Notes: generated by a model not told the origin, from the letters alone. Counted from the first letter of the stretch, positions 31,424 through 40,014 are shown. The stretch: 64,000 bases of DNA from Coriobacteriaceae bacterium (GCA_902364645.1 CABJEP010000005.1:62001-126000); one strand, 5' to 3'. A program made the numbers and translations.

Positions 31424-32256
31424 GCAACCTGACCAAGAATGTGAGCCCTGAAGACAAGAAGATGCTCAACAGCATTTTCCTGCGCTCTTTCTCCGTGTTC
31501 GCCTCCTGCGCCGGCGGTTCCGTCAAGGCTGGCGCCGACGGCTGGCTGTACTCCGTCCAGCCCGCGCTTAACCGCTACTACGCCGATGACCCCGAGGCCC
31601 GTGCCGAAGCCATGAAGCGTCACACGACTTGGTACAACATTACCCAGAACGTCGGCACGTTCGCCATGGGCCTCGTCGCCTCCATGGAGAGGGAGAACTC
31701 GCAGCACGAAGACTTCGACACCGAGTCCATCGACGGCATCAAGGTTTCCCTGATGGGCCCGATGTCCGGCATCGGTGACGCAATCTTCTGGGGCGTCCTG
31801 CGTGTCATCGCTGCCGGCATTGGCATCAACCTCGCCATGAGCGGCTCGCCACTCGGCGCGATCATGTTCCTGCTGATCTACAACATCCCGTCGATCCTCT
31901 GCCGATACTTCATGACCTACCTCGGCTTCAGCATGGGCACCAACTTCATCTCCGAGATGTACGAGGGTGGTCTCATGAAGCTCATCACCAAGGCGACCTC
32001 CACGGTTGGCCTCGTGATGATCGGTGCCATGACTGCGGCGAACGTCCAATTCAACACGATCCTGTCCATTCCGGTTCAGGACTCTGACCCCGTCATGATC
32101 CAGACCTACCTCGACTCGATCTTCAAGGGCATCGTGCCCCTGGGGCTTACGCTCGTCGTCCTCTGGCTCCTGCGCAAGAAGAACGTGAACGTCAACATCA
32201 TCCTGGTTGGCATCATGATTCTGGCGCTCGTCCTCGGCCTCGTGGGCATCGTGTAG
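31420..32256 (+). CDS. PTS mannose/sorbose-family IID membrane component
   Basis: A 278-residue EIID. The N-terminal cytoplasmic part has FLRSFSVFASC and a long helical segment; KVSLMGPMSGIGDAIFWG is the typical IID motif (LMGPLAGIGD type). The last helices (about 185-278) are membrane-bound. The ATG overlaps the IIC stop. A GC-rich hairpin follows before the next gene. Confidence 0.92.
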   Translation: MSNLTKNVSPEDKKMLNSIFLRSFSVFASCAGGSVKAGADGWLYSVQPALNRYYADDPEARAEAMKRHTTWYNITQNVGTFAMGLVASMERENSQHEDFDTESIDGIKVSLMGPMSGIGDAIFWGVLRVIAAGIGINLAMSGSPLGAIMFLLIYNIPSILCRYFMTYLGFSMGTNFISEMYEGGLMKLITKATSTVGLVMIGAMTAANVQFNTILSIPVQDSDPVMIQTYLDSIFKGIVPLGLTLVVLWLLRKKNVNVNIILVGIMILALVLGLVGIV

Positions 32257-32298
32257 GGCGGCTTCCGGATCATTCGAAGCTTGTTTAAGGCAATTCCC

Positions 32299-32335
32299 GG
32301 CGGCACGCGATCGAGGACATTCGACGCGTGCCGCC
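32299..32335 (+). terminator. Intra-operon hairpin after IID
   Basis: GGCGGCACGCG and CGCGTGCCGCC form a perfect 11-bp stem. No T-run follows, so it more likely stabilises or attenuates the message than ends it; the next gene starts 18 bp later with AAGGAGAG. Confidence 0.6.
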
Positions 32336-32353
32336 CCATTAGAAGGAGAGAAC

Positions 32354-33298
32354 ATGCGCTACACGCACCTCAAGAATTCCGATGTCGACGTCTCCCAGCT
32401 CGCTGTGGGCACCTGGGCGATCGGCGGCGACTCCTTTGGTGAGAACGATGACGCCGCCAGCATGTCCGCCATCCGCACCATGCTCGATCACGGCGTCAAC
32501 CTCATCGACACCGCGCCGTGCTATGGCAACGGCACGTCCGAGAAGGTCGTCGGCAACGCGCTCAGGGGCGTCGACAGAGAGAGCTACCTGCTCTCGACCA
32601 AGGTTGGCCTGATCACCAGCGCCGCCGGCTATGACCGCGACTCCTCGTTCAAGAACATCATGAGGGAGGTCGAGAGCTCGCTGCGCAACCTCCGCACCGA
32701 CTACATCGACTTCTACTTCGTGCACTGGCCCGACGCTAAGACTCCGTTCTCCGAGACGATGTGCGCCCTCCAGCTCCTCAAGGAGCAGGGCAAGATTCGC
32801 CACATCGGCGTCTCCAACTTCACGACCGAGATGATCGAGGAGTGCGAGAAGGTCGCTCAGATTGACGTCCAGCAGCCGCCCTACTCTATGGTTGACCGCT
32901 CCTCCGAGGACCTCATCAAGTGGGGCTACGAGCGTGGCATCGACTCCTTCACCTATGGCTCCCTTGGCGCGGGCATCCTGTCGGGCAAGTTCCGCGAGCT
33001 GACGAAGTTCGAGGAAGGCGACGTCCGCGGTGGCTTCTACGACTACTTCCGGGAGCCCAAGTTCTCGCGCGTCCAGGAGCTGCTCAAGGTCATGGACGAG
33101 ATCGCCGAGGCCCACGACAAACCCGTGGCGCAGGTTGCCGTGAACTGGAGCACCCAGAAGGAGTACGTGGGCACCGCTCTCGTGGGCGTGCGCACGGACG
33201 CCCACGCGATTCAGAACTGCGAGACGTTCGAGTGGGAGCTTTCCGCCGACGAGATGGCCAAGCTCGACGCCAGGCTCGACGAGCTGAAGATCGGCTAG
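32354..33298 (+). CDS. Aldo/keto reductase
   Basis: A 314-residue NADPH-dependent oxidoreductase of the AKR superfamily. The catalytic tetrad is visible: Asp in LIDTAPCYG, Tyr in the same motif, Lys in LLSTKVGL, and His in FYFVHWPD. The Ser-Asn pair HIGVSNF fits the cofactor site. It would reduce or oxidise a sugar or aldehyde intermediate. It lies in the PTS operon, 2 bp ahead of the esterase gene. Confidence 0.9.
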   Translation: MRYTHLKNSDVDVSQLAVGTWAIGGDSFGENDDAASMSAIRTMLDHGVNLIDTAPCYGNGTSEKVVGNALRGVDRESYLLSTKVGLITSAAGYDRDSSFKNIMREVESSLRNLRTDYIDFYFVHWPDAKTPFSETMCALQLLKEQGKIRHIGVSNFTTEMIEECEKVAQIDVQQPPYSMVDRSSEDLIKWGYERGIDSFTYGSLGAGILSGKFRELTKFEEGDVRGGFYDYFREPKFSRVQELLKVMDEIAEAHDKPVAQVAVNWSTQKEYVGTALVGVRTDAHAIQNCETFEWELSADEMAKLDARLDELKIG

Positions 33299-33300
33299 CC

Positions 33301-34392
33301 ATGAGCGCCGAGGATAGGAAGTACCCCACTTCCGAGCTTGAGGTGCTTGAGAGTGGCGCGAGGGAGGTTGTCGAGCCTAACGGCCTGAGGCTGATGCTGA
33401 AGCCCGTGCCGGGTGACGACCGCGAGCACGTGCTCGATCCGCGCGTCTATGCTCGTGCGCACGCGAAGCTCGCTGCGGCTCCTGCGGCGGGGTCGGCGCC
33501 GGCCGGACCGGTGGACGTGATCGCGTGGCGCTCCGCGCCCAACAAGGAGACCCACGTCGTGAGGGGCGCGAACGTTGCCAAGAAGACCGTCGTCATGAAC
33601 TTCGGCGACAAGGGCATTCCGCTGCACATCTTCACGCCGGAGGGGCACGAGGATGGGTCTGCCGCGCTCGTGTTCATCCATGGCGGCGGGTTCATGGTGG
33701 GCAACATCGGCCAGTACGAGAACTGCCTGCGCGACATCGTGGAGCGCACGGGTTGCGTCGCGATCTATCCGGAGTACCGCCTGTCTCCCGAGACGATGTT
33801 CCCGGGTGGCGTCGAGGACTGCGTGAAGACGCTCGACTGGCTTGTCGATCACGCTGACGAGCTGGGCGTTGATGCGGCTCGCATTGCCGTGGCTGGTGAC
33901 TCTGCGGGTGGCAGCCTGTCGAATGCCGTCGTGCTCGAGGGCTCTCACGCGGATAGGATCAAGGCGGTTGTCGAGCTTTATCCGCTCGTTGATGGCGGTC
34001 CCGTTCCGGATGAGTGGTCCTATGACCTGTACGAGGTCGTGGATGAGCAGAGGCCCGAGGCGCTGAGCAGGGTTGATCGCATTCGCCTCGCCAACAACGA
34101 TCTTCCGCCCATGTACGTCAACGGCGATGCGGACAAGATGCTCGACCCGCTGATTTCCGCGCTGTTCGCGGAGGACGTGAGCGCGTTCCCCCGCACGGTC
34201 ATCATCTCTTCCGAGTATGACTATCTGCGCTATCAGGACGAGCTGTTCGCGAAGAGGCTGCAGGATGCGGGCGTTGACGTCACTGCGATTCGTTATCGCG
34301 GCTGCGACCACGGCTTCTTCGAGATGTACGGCGTGATGCCTCAGGCTGAGGACGTCTGCCGCGTCATCTCCGAGGAGCTTGCGAAGATCTAG
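33301..34392 (+). CDS. Alpha/beta hydrolase (hormone-sensitive-lipase family esterase)
   Basis: A 363-residue abhydrolase_3 enzyme. The oxyanion motif is HGGGF, the nucleophile elbow GDSAGG (catalytic Ser), the acid Asp lies in SSEYDYLRY, and the catalytic His in CDHGFFEMYG. The first 95 residues are a less conserved N-terminal region with an Ala/Gly-Pro linker (AAPAAGSAPAGP). Last gene of the sugar operon; the 2-bp gap to the reductase points to co-translation. It may remove an acyl group from the sugar or a conjugate, by inference. A strong terminator follows. Confidence 0.88.
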   Translation: MSAEDRKYPTSELEVLESGAREVVEPNGLRLMLKPVPGDDREHVLDPRVYARAHAKLAAAPAAGSAPAGPVDVIAWRSAPNKETHVVRGANVAKKTVVMNFGDKGIPLHIFTPEGHEDGSAALVFIHGGGFMVGNIGQYENCLRDIVERTGCVAIYPEYRLSPETMFPGGVEDCVKTLDWLVDHADELGVDAARIAVAGDSAGGSLSNAVVLEGSHADRIKAVVELYPLVDGGPVPDEWSYDLYEVVDEQRPEALSRVDRIRLANNDLPPMYVNGDADKMLDPLISALFAEDVSAFPRTVIISSEYDYLRYQDELFAKRLQDAGVDVTAIRYRGCDHGFFEMYGVMPQAEDVCRVISEELAKI

Positions 34393-34423
34393 GGGCTCGT
34401 CGCGGCGGCCTCCTGGACGAGTG

Positions 34424-34466
34424 AAGGTCCGGCGGGATGCTAGGTGCGTCCCGCCGGACCTTTGCG
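34424..34466 (+). terminator. Terminator of the sugar operon
   Basis: AAGGTCCGGCGGGA pairs perfectly with TCCCGCCGGACCTT (14 bp) around an 11-nt loop, followed by TGCG. It lies 31 bp after the esterase stop. Confidence 0.85.
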
Positions 34467-34577
34467 TTGACGGGCGCGTGCCGCTTGCCGGAGGGCGTGT
34501 GTGGGGTTCGCTTCGGCGGTGCCGGTTTGATCGGGAGATGCGTTTACCGCCGCTCTTCCAAGCGAGCCCAGCAAACA

Positions 34578-34835
34578 AATCGCGAGCTGAACCCCAAAGG
34601 TATCGACAAGGGCGTGGGCGTGGCGCGGGCACTGGAGTATCTGGGTCGCCCTGGCAACGAACGCACCTTTGGCTTTGGCGATTCGGGCAACGACCTGGGC
34701 ATGCTCGCCGCCGTCGAGACGGCTGTGGCCATGGGCAACGCCATGCCCGAGGTCAAGGCGGTCGCCAACTACGTGACCGACGACGTCGCACACGACGGTA
34801 CCGTCACCGCCATGCGCCACTTTGGGTTGATCTAG
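34578..34835 (+). pseudogene. 3' fragment of a Cof-type HAD phosphatase gene
   Basis: About 85 codons encode RELNPKGIDKG, then FGFGDSGNDLGML and AVAMGNAMPEVKAVANYV, which are the last motifs of a HAD-IIB phosphatase (cap-to-core return, motif IV, C-terminal helix). The N-terminal two thirds, including DxDGT, are missing: the frame upstream of 34578 has no HAD features. The fragment starts just beyond the sugar-operon terminator. It is a truncated relic, perhaps of the gene whose 5' end is at 25002. Confidence 0.7.
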
Positions 34836-34925
34836 CGGGAACCGTCCAATTACCGTTCACCCGCGGCGGGCGGCTCAAATCGGCTCGCCCTGCAAAATCG
34901 TTTTGCCGCTGGAGGGTGTGCTCAA

Positions 34926-34941
34926 AAACGCTAAAGCGTTT
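34926..34941. promoter_or_regulatory. Perfect palindrome upstream of transaldolase
   Basis: AAACGCT-AA-AGCGTTT is a perfect 16-bp palindrome 105 bp before the transaldolase gene. The central GCTnnAGC symmetry is reminiscent of LacI-family operators, but no LacI-type gene is nearby. The rest of 34836-35046 shows no gene. Confidence 0.35.
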
Positions 34942-35046
34942 ATGCCGTTCGCCGAGAAGATAAAAAACCGCAGCTCACGCCTTGATAAACGTAGGTAAAG
35001 TGTTTAGCAGTTTAACGCCCATGTGCAAGCGAAAGGAATCAGGCAG

Positions 35047-35751
35047 ATGGCAATCAAGGTGTTCGCTGACGGTGCAAACCTCGAGGGCATGCTCGACATG
35101 TACGAGAACGGCAACGTTCAGGGCTTCACAACCAACCCGTCCCTTATGAAGAAGGGCGGCGTGACGGATTACCGCGCATTTGCCAAGGAGGTTCTGGCCC
35201 ACATCACTGATGTGTCCGTTTCGTTTGAGGTCTTTGCCGACGACGTCGAGACCATGGAGATCGAGGCCCGCGAGATCGCTACCTGGGCCGAGAACGTCTA
35301 TGTCAAGATCCCGTGCGTGACCACCAAGGGCGAGTCCACCGCCGAGCTGGTGCGCAAGCTTTCGGCCGACGGCATCAAGGTCAACGTCACCACTATCTTT
35401 ACGCCCGCGCAGGTCGACGAGATGGTCGAGGCCGTTGACGCCGAGACGCCGTCCATCATCTCGCTCTTTGCCGGCCGCATCGCCGACACGGGTGTCGACC
35501 CCATTCCGTTTATGACGGAGTCGGTCAAGAAGGCCGCCGCCAAGCCAAACTGCGAGGTCCTGTGGGCATCCACGCGCGAGCTCATCAACATTTACCAGGC
35601 CGAAGCCTGCGGTTGCCAGATCATCACGGTGCCCAACAGTATCCTGGCCAAGCGCAAGAACATCGGTCGCGATCCGTACGAGGTCTCGCTCGACACCGTG
35701 CGCGGCTTTGCCAAGGATATCGCCGCTTTGGGCTTCCATATCTTGCCGTAA
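35047..35751 (+). CDS. Transaldolase-like (fructose-6-phosphate aldolase family) protein
   Basis: A 234-residue small transaldolase (FSA/TalC type, about 220 residues). The Schiff-base Lys is in YVKIPCV, the N-terminal GFTTNPSLM and the NVTTIFTPAQ segments are the usual family motifs, and LWASTRE follows. It transfers or cleaves a dihydroxyacetone unit of sugar phosphates (pentose phosphate pathway). ATG 35047 has AAAGGAA about 10 bp ahead. It stands alone, followed by a strong terminator. Codon use resembles the host genes rather than the sugar island. Confidence 0.9.
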   Translation: MAIKVFADGANLEGMLDMYENGNVQGFTTNPSLMKKGGVTDYRAFAKEVLAHITDVSVSFEVFADDVETMEIEAREIATWAENVYVKIPCVTTKGESTAELVRKLSADGIKVNVTTIFTPAQVDEMVEAVDAETPSIISLFAGRIADTGVDPIPFMTESVKKAAAKPNCEVLWASTRELINIYQAEACGCQIITVPNSILAKRKNIGRDPYEVSLDTVRGFAKDIAALGFHILP

Positions 35752-35782
35752 CGCGAACACTGGCTGCGCCGCGGGTTGTTCG

Positions 35783-35852
35783 CCCCGGCCTTTCCTTTCC
35801 CTATCGCTCACGCGCTTCGCGAGGGTCGCGCTAGGTAAAGGAAAGGCCGGGG
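35783..35852. terminator. Long-stem hairpin after transaldolase
   Basis: Arms CCCCGGCCTTTCCTTT (35783-35798) and the exact complement (35837-35852) form a 16-bp stem; the inner part pairs again weakly. It ends the transaldolase transcript. Confidence 0.8.
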
Positions 35853-35880
35853 CTGCCGACACGAGCTTGCCGGCAAGTTA

Positions 35881-35905
35881 GCACTCGGCTTCCATATCCT
35901 GCCGC
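35881..35905 (+). other. Short duplicate of the transaldolase 3' end
   Basis: CTCGGCTTCCATATCCTGCC here repeats, with two or three changes, the last codons of the transaldolase at 35730-35749 (encoding LGFHILP). It has no stop codon at the same place and no upstream homology. It looks like the remnant of a tandem duplication. Confidence 0.4.
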
Positions 35906-35925
35906 GGGCAAAGGTACCCCCGCCT

Positions 35926-36107
35926 GCGACGTGCAAAATTGAGAGTATTCAGCAAGGTAAAGGCTTTTACCAGCTGGCTGAAGCACGGAACAGCCCCCGT
36001 TTTGGCTCTAATTGACGCTAAAACGGGGGCCGTTTTTGCTTTTATGGCTCTCTGAGGCACCGCGGGGCTATCGAGAGATGCTGAATATTCGCGATTTTGC
36101 ACGTCGC
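35926..36107. repeat. Nested palindrome 3 with internal terminator
   Basis: Outer arms 35926-35954 and 36079-36107 match at about 25 of 29 positions. Inside is a hairpin with GCCCCCGTTTTGGC at 35993 and its near-perfect complement to 36030, followed by CGTTTTTGCTTTT, a good terminator. The segment 36108-36312 has no gene; it contains two tandem CTCGAACCTA copies at 36243-36262. Confidence 0.72.
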
Positions 36108-36312
36108 CAAGAGGGGGAAGTCGGGCCCTACTCTGACCACTCGGACGTACTCTTACCCGAACCCGCTGCTTCATGGGACGGCATGTCATGCGTCTGAGCT
36201 GCGGTTTTCATGCAGCGGGTAGTCGGATTGCTGCTGAGTTGCTCGAACCTACTCGAACCTACTCTGTTCGAGCGGGGCCCAAATGGTAAGGGGCTATTAG
36301 GGGGCTGAAGAG

Positions 36313-37446
36313 CTATAGGGAGCTCGAAGAGATGACATCGGCTCCCGAGCGCATGACTTCCCCCAGCATCCTGATTCCTCGGTCAAGCTCGATCTGCTTT
36401 TCGAAGTAGTCGGCGTGCTCAAGGAAGCGCTCGCGCAGGGTGCGCAGGCCTGCTGCCTTTTCCGACCTCGCGTCCGCATCGCTGACGATTCTATCGAAGC
36501 AGAGTACGAGTGCGGTGAAGTCGTGGATGACGGGGAAGCGCTTTGTAAGGGCGACGAGCTCATGGTCGATTCTGAGCTCCTCCCGCGCGGCCGTCGCGAT
36601 GGAGCCGACGGGCTTCTGTAGGCGCTGCCCGATCGTGTTCAGAACGTTGCCGTTATGAGCGGCCGCGTTGCGCAGGGCCTTCACGGGGAACAGGAGCTGC
36701 TTGACGGATTCGGCCTCCTGGCTGCGTTCCCTCCTGAGGTCGTAGAAGTAGAACTTGTAAAGCGCGATGATTCCCCCGAAGGAGACGAGTTCCAGGTAGT
36801 TCCAGACGTACATGTCCTCGCGTCTGCCATACTTATTCGCGAGGTTCCGGGTGTAGTTCGAGTCTCCGAGGTACGAGACGCTGCGCTCAAGGTGCTCCGG
36901 GTCTATCCCCAAAGTCTGGTCCTCGGCGATGTGGAGCATCTCGAGGAAGAGCGTCGCTCGCTCGCTGCCGCCCACTCCATCTAGCCGGTCGGCGATGGCT
37001 TTCATCTTCTCGACGGCTGTTTCTGACCCGCTTGGATCGAACCGCTCCTCCAGCATCCTCTCCTTACGCACCCTCTCGTGGGCGAAGAGGAGGTCGAGGA
37101 TCTCCTTCCCGTCGGCGCCGTCGTCCATCATCGTCCGGTTTAGATGGACCTTCATGTAGTGCTCGATGTCAAGCGTCATCGAGAGGATGTGCTCGCGGAG
37201 GTGGTGGTCGAGTCTGGTGAGCTCGGCGAGGTAGGCGAAGTCTAGGTTGACGTAGCGTCCGTAGCCCTCTGACGCGGAGCTACGATACGTTGAGAAGCAC
37301 TTCGCAAACGCCTTGACCTTGAAAAAGAAGTTTTTGTCGCGGAGGAACGCAACCGCATCCTCGGGGCTCATTATGTCGAAGCGGACGCCCCGCTCTGCGA
37401 GGTGGGCGACCTGTTGTTCTGCCGGGATGAGCGGGCGCTCCTTCAT
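36313..37446 (-). CDS. Abi_2 (AbiD/AbiF)-family HEPN protein
   Basis: A 377-residue protein of the abortive-infection Abi_2 family. The N-terminus has the typical LIPAEQQVAHLAERGV.F and FLRDKNFFFKVKAF pattern. A central helical region contains LDHHLREHILSMTLDIEHYMKVHL. Toward the C-terminus ALRNAAAHNGNVL carries R-x4-H, the HEPN ribonuclease motif. The family defends against phages and is related to ancestors of Cas13. ATG 37446 has GGAGG 7 bp ahead; the leader is a series of hairpins, one with a T-run right before the ribosome site. No second protein partner is adjacent. Confidence 0.82.
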   Translation of the reverse strand: MKERPLIPAEQQVAHLAERGVRFDIMSPEDAVAFLRDKNFFFKVKAFAKCFSTYRSSASEGYGRYVNLDFAYLAELTRLDHHLREHILSMTLDIEHYMKVHLNRTMMDDGADGKEILDLLFAHERVRKERMLEERFDPSGSETAVEKMKAIADRLDGVGGSERATLFLEMLHIAEDQTLGIDPEHLERSVSYLGDSNYTRNLANKYGRREDMYVWNYLELVSFGGIIALYKFYFYDLRRERSQEAESVKQLLFPVKALRNAAAHNGNVLNTIGQRLQKPVGSIATAAREELRIDHELVALTKRFPVIHDFTALVLCFDRIVSDADARSEKAAGLRTLRERFLEHADYFEKQIELDRGIRMLGEVMRSGADVISSSSL

Positions 37447-37454
37447 AGTCGAGC

Positions 37455-37538
37455 CTCCAAAACGAAAAATGCGGCTGTAGGTACAGGTACCCGCAGCCGC
37501 TAAAAGCACGAAGGCTTTTCACACTGCGGACAGTATAC
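37455..37538 (-). ncRNA. Structured leader of the Abi gene (attenuator or antitoxin-RNA candidate)
   Basis: Read on the minus strand: a TATACT -10 box (37537-37532), a small AAAAGC/GCTTTT hairpin, then GCGGCTG/CAGCCGC (about 37500-37470) with an inner GGTACCTGTACC, then ATTTTTCGTTTT, then GGAGG and the ATG at 37446. The second hairpin plus T-run is a full terminator inside the leader. It could be an attenuator, or a short RNA that neutralises the toxin. Confidence 0.5.
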
Positions 37539-37556
37539 CCCACTTTGTCGAAGGGG

Positions 37557-37588
37557 CAAAGAGTGCGGGGAATTCCCGCACTCTTTGC
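37557..37588 (-). terminator. Hairpin after tex
   Basis: AAAGAGTGCGGG-GAATT-CCCGCACTCTTT is a 12-bp perfect stem between the tex stop and the Abi leader. It probably ends the tex transcript and insulates the Abi gene. Confidence 0.72.
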
Positions 37589-37627
37589 GACACTCGCCGC
37601 GAAGAGGGGGACGTTCGCTTTGGCGGT

Positions 37628-39775
37628 TTACTTCCCCTGCACCATGGTGAGCGAGATCTTCTTGCGGTCGCGATCGACCTTTTCGACCCACACCTTGACC
37701 GTGTCACCGACGCGTACCACGTCGCTCGGGTGCTTGACAAAGCGGTTGGCCAGTTTGGAGATGTGCACGAGGCCGTCCTGGTGCACGCCCACGTCGACGA
37801 AGGCGCCAAAGTCGACGACGTTGCGCACCGTGCCCTTGAGCTCCATGCCGGGTTCCAGGTCGTTGATGGAAAGTGCCGAGCGGCTAAAGACCACCTCGGG
37901 CGCGTCGTCGCGCGGGTCGCGGCCGGGCTTCTTGAGCTCGTTGACAATGTCGATGAGCGTGAGGGTGCCGCAGTCCAGGTCGCTTGCCAGCGCCGAGATG
38001 CTGCCCAGACGGCGCTCGATGTCGGGCACGCCGCCGCGGCTGAGCTCGCTTGCCGCAACGCCGGCACGTTCCAAGACGGATGTGGCCACCTCGTAGCTCT
38101 CGGGGTGGACGCTTGTCGCGTCGAGCGGGTTCGTGCCACCGCTGATGCGCAGGAAGCCCGCGGCGTTGAGGTATGCCTTGGGTCCCAGCTTGGGGACCTT
38201 CTTGAGCTGGCGGCGATCGGTAAAGGCGCCGTTTTCCTCGCGGTACGCCACGATGTTCTTGGCCACGCTCGGCGTGATGCCCGATACGTATCCCAGCAGG
38301 CTTGCGCTTGCGGTGTTGACGTCGACGCCCACGCGGTTAACGACGTCCTCCACCACGTGGCCCAGGGTGCGTGAAAGCTCGGCCTGGTCAAGGTCGTGCT
38401 GGTACTGGCCAACGCCGATGGACTGGGGCGGAATCTTGACGAGCTCTGCCAGCGGGTCTTGCAGGCGGCGGCCCAGGCTCATGGCGCCACGTACGGTGAC
38501 GTCCAGGTCGGGATATTCCTGGCTGGCGAGCTCGGAGGCGGAGTACACCGACGCGCCCGCCTCGTTGACGATGGTGTAGCGAAGGCTGGGCGCCTGCTCG
38601 GCAATAAACTCCGAGACGACTTCCTCGGTCTCGCGGCTGGCGGTGCCGTTGCCGATGACGATGGTGTTGACGCTGTCCTTCTTGACGAGGCGGGCGAGCT
38701 CGCGCTTGGTGCCGGCGACGTCGTGGCGCGGCTTGGTGGGGTAGACCACGCCGTGGTCGAGTAGCTTGCCGGTCTCGTCCATGACGGCGACCTTGCAGCC
38801 GGTACGGTAGCCCGGATCGAGCGCGAGCACGCGGGCGCCGCGTACGGGGCGTGCCGAGAGCAGGCCTTCGAGATTCTTGGCAAAGACGTTGATGGCCTCG
38901 GTCTGGGCGCGAACGGTGAGTTTGGCGCGGGCCTCGCGCTCCAGCGAGGGGGCCATGAGGCGCTTGTAACCGTCAGCGATGGCGGCATTAAAGACGGGAG
39001 CAAACACGCCCTGGCGACGGGGCCAGCGGCTGCCGAGGCGTGCCGTAGCGGCAGCGCCGTCGACGTTCACGCGCACGCGGAGCTTGCCCTCACGCTCACC
39101 GCGGTCGATAGCCAGCACACGGTGGTTGGGGATGCGACGCAGCGGCTCATCATAGCTGTAGTACGGCTCGTAGGGGGTCTTCTCGGCGGGGTCGGTGGCC
39201 TCGACGACGATGTCGGCGGTGTTTTGCGTAAAGGCGCGCAGGTCGGCGACGTTCTCGGGGTCCTCGGCCACCGTCTCGGCCACGATGTCCGCCGCGCCGG
39301 CGAGCGCCTTTTCGGGCGTGTCGAAGCCGGCCTCCTCGTTGACGTATGCCGCGGCGGCGTCGAGCGCGCTGCCCTTGGCCGAGGCCTGCATGATGATCAT
39401 GTTGGCGAGCGGCTCCAGGCCGGCCTCGCGGGCCTTCTGCGCGCGGGTCATGCGCTTTTTACGGTAGGGCTTGTAGAGGTCTTCGACACGCTGGAGCTGC
39501 GTGGCCTCGCGAATCTGCTGCTCGAGTTCGGGCGTGAGTTTGCCCTGGGCGCCGATGAGCAGAATGACGTCCTCTTTGCGCTGCTCAAGATTACGCAGGT
39601 AGGACAGGCGCTCGTCGAGCGCGCGCAGGGCGACATCGTCCATGCCGCCCGTGGCTTCCTTGCGGTAGCGCGAGATAAAGGGAATGGTGTTTCCCTCGTC
39701 GATGAGCTTGACGGCCGCCTCGACGTTGGCGGCCTTAAGGTTGAGCTCGCGCGCGAGCTGGGCGATAAGATCCAT
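37628..39775 (-). CDS. tex: Tex-family RNA-binding transcription accessory protein
   Basis: A 715-residue Tex protein, the normal family length. Domain order: an N-terminal helical/HTH region (DEGNTIPFISRYRKEATGGM), a YqgF/RNase-H-like core (ALDPGYRTGCKVAVMD; NGTASRETE), helix-hairpin-helix repeats (NTASASLLGYVSGI), and a C-terminal S1 domain (GTVRNVVDFGAFVDVGVHQDGLVHIS). Tex binds nucleic acid and affects transcription and stress tolerance. ATG 39775 has AAGGAG ahead. Housekeeping gene without operon partners. Confidence 0.95.
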   Translation of the reverse strand: MDLIAQLARELNLKAANVEAAVKLIDEGNTIPFISRYRKEATGGMDDVALRALDERLSYLRNLEQRKEDVILLIGAQGKLTPELEQQIREATQLQRVEDLYKPYRKKRMTRAQKAREAGLEPLANMIIMQASAKGSALDAAAAYVNEEAGFDTPEKALAGAADIVAETVAEDPENVADLRAFTQNTADIVVEATDPAEKTPYEPYYSYDEPLRRIPNHRVLAIDRGEREGKLRVRVNVDGAAATARLGSRWPRRQGVFAPVFNAAIADGYKRLMAPSLEREARAKLTVRAQTEAINVFAKNLEGLLSARPVRGARVLALDPGYRTGCKVAVMDETGKLLDHGVVYPTKPRHDVAGTKRELARLVKKDSVNTIVIGNGTASRETEEVVSEFIAEQAPSLRYTIVNEAGASVYSASELASQEYPDLDVTVRGAMSLGRRLQDPLAELVKIPPQSIGVGQYQHDLDQAELSRTLGHVVEDVVNRVGVDVNTASASLLGYVSGITPSVAKNIVAYREENGAFTDRRQLKKVPKLGPKAYLNAAGFLRISGGTNPLDATSVHPESYEVATSVLERAGVAASELSRGGVPDIERRLGSISALASDLDCGTLTLIDIVNELKKPGRDPRDDAPEVVFSRSALSINDLEPGMELKGTVRNVVDFGAFVDVGVHQDGLVHISKLANRFVKHPSDVVRVGDTVKVWVEKVDRDRKKISLTMVQGK

Positions 39776-39878
39776 GGGACTCCTTGCGTTTGAGGTGCGT
39801 TTGCAGCACAGAGCTACCAAGGATACCACCTGCCACTTCGCTCAAAAAAGACTGTTTTGGCGCGGGACCACGAAAGCG

Positions 39879-40014
39879 GCCTATCTACTACGTTTGAACC
39901 GTGTGGGTCGACCATCCCCCGGTTTTCCGAAAATGCGCAAGCCATTTACCTGCGGTTTTTATTTCGCGAAATTCGGTATGGATGAGGGTGATTGGTTAAA
40001 CGTAGTAGATAGGC
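39879..40014. repeat. Nested palindrome 4
   Basis: GCCTATCTACTACGTTT at 39879 pairs with AAACGTAGTAGATAGGC ending at 40014 (17 bp perfect, extended by AACC/GGTT). The inside is partly self-complementary. It lies upstream of tex and downstream of the Gfo/Idh gene; the 420-bp gap 39776-40195 contains no gene. Confidence 0.75.

Noticed and set aside
24960..34840. Phage or transposon origin of the sugar island
   Set aside because: No integrase, transposase, terminal inverted repeats or tRNA target was found; only the edge fragments suggest insertion.
36108..36312. Small gene between nested palindrome 3 and the Abi gene
   Set aside because: Only short frames without ribosome sites; two tandem 10-bp repeats are the only structure.
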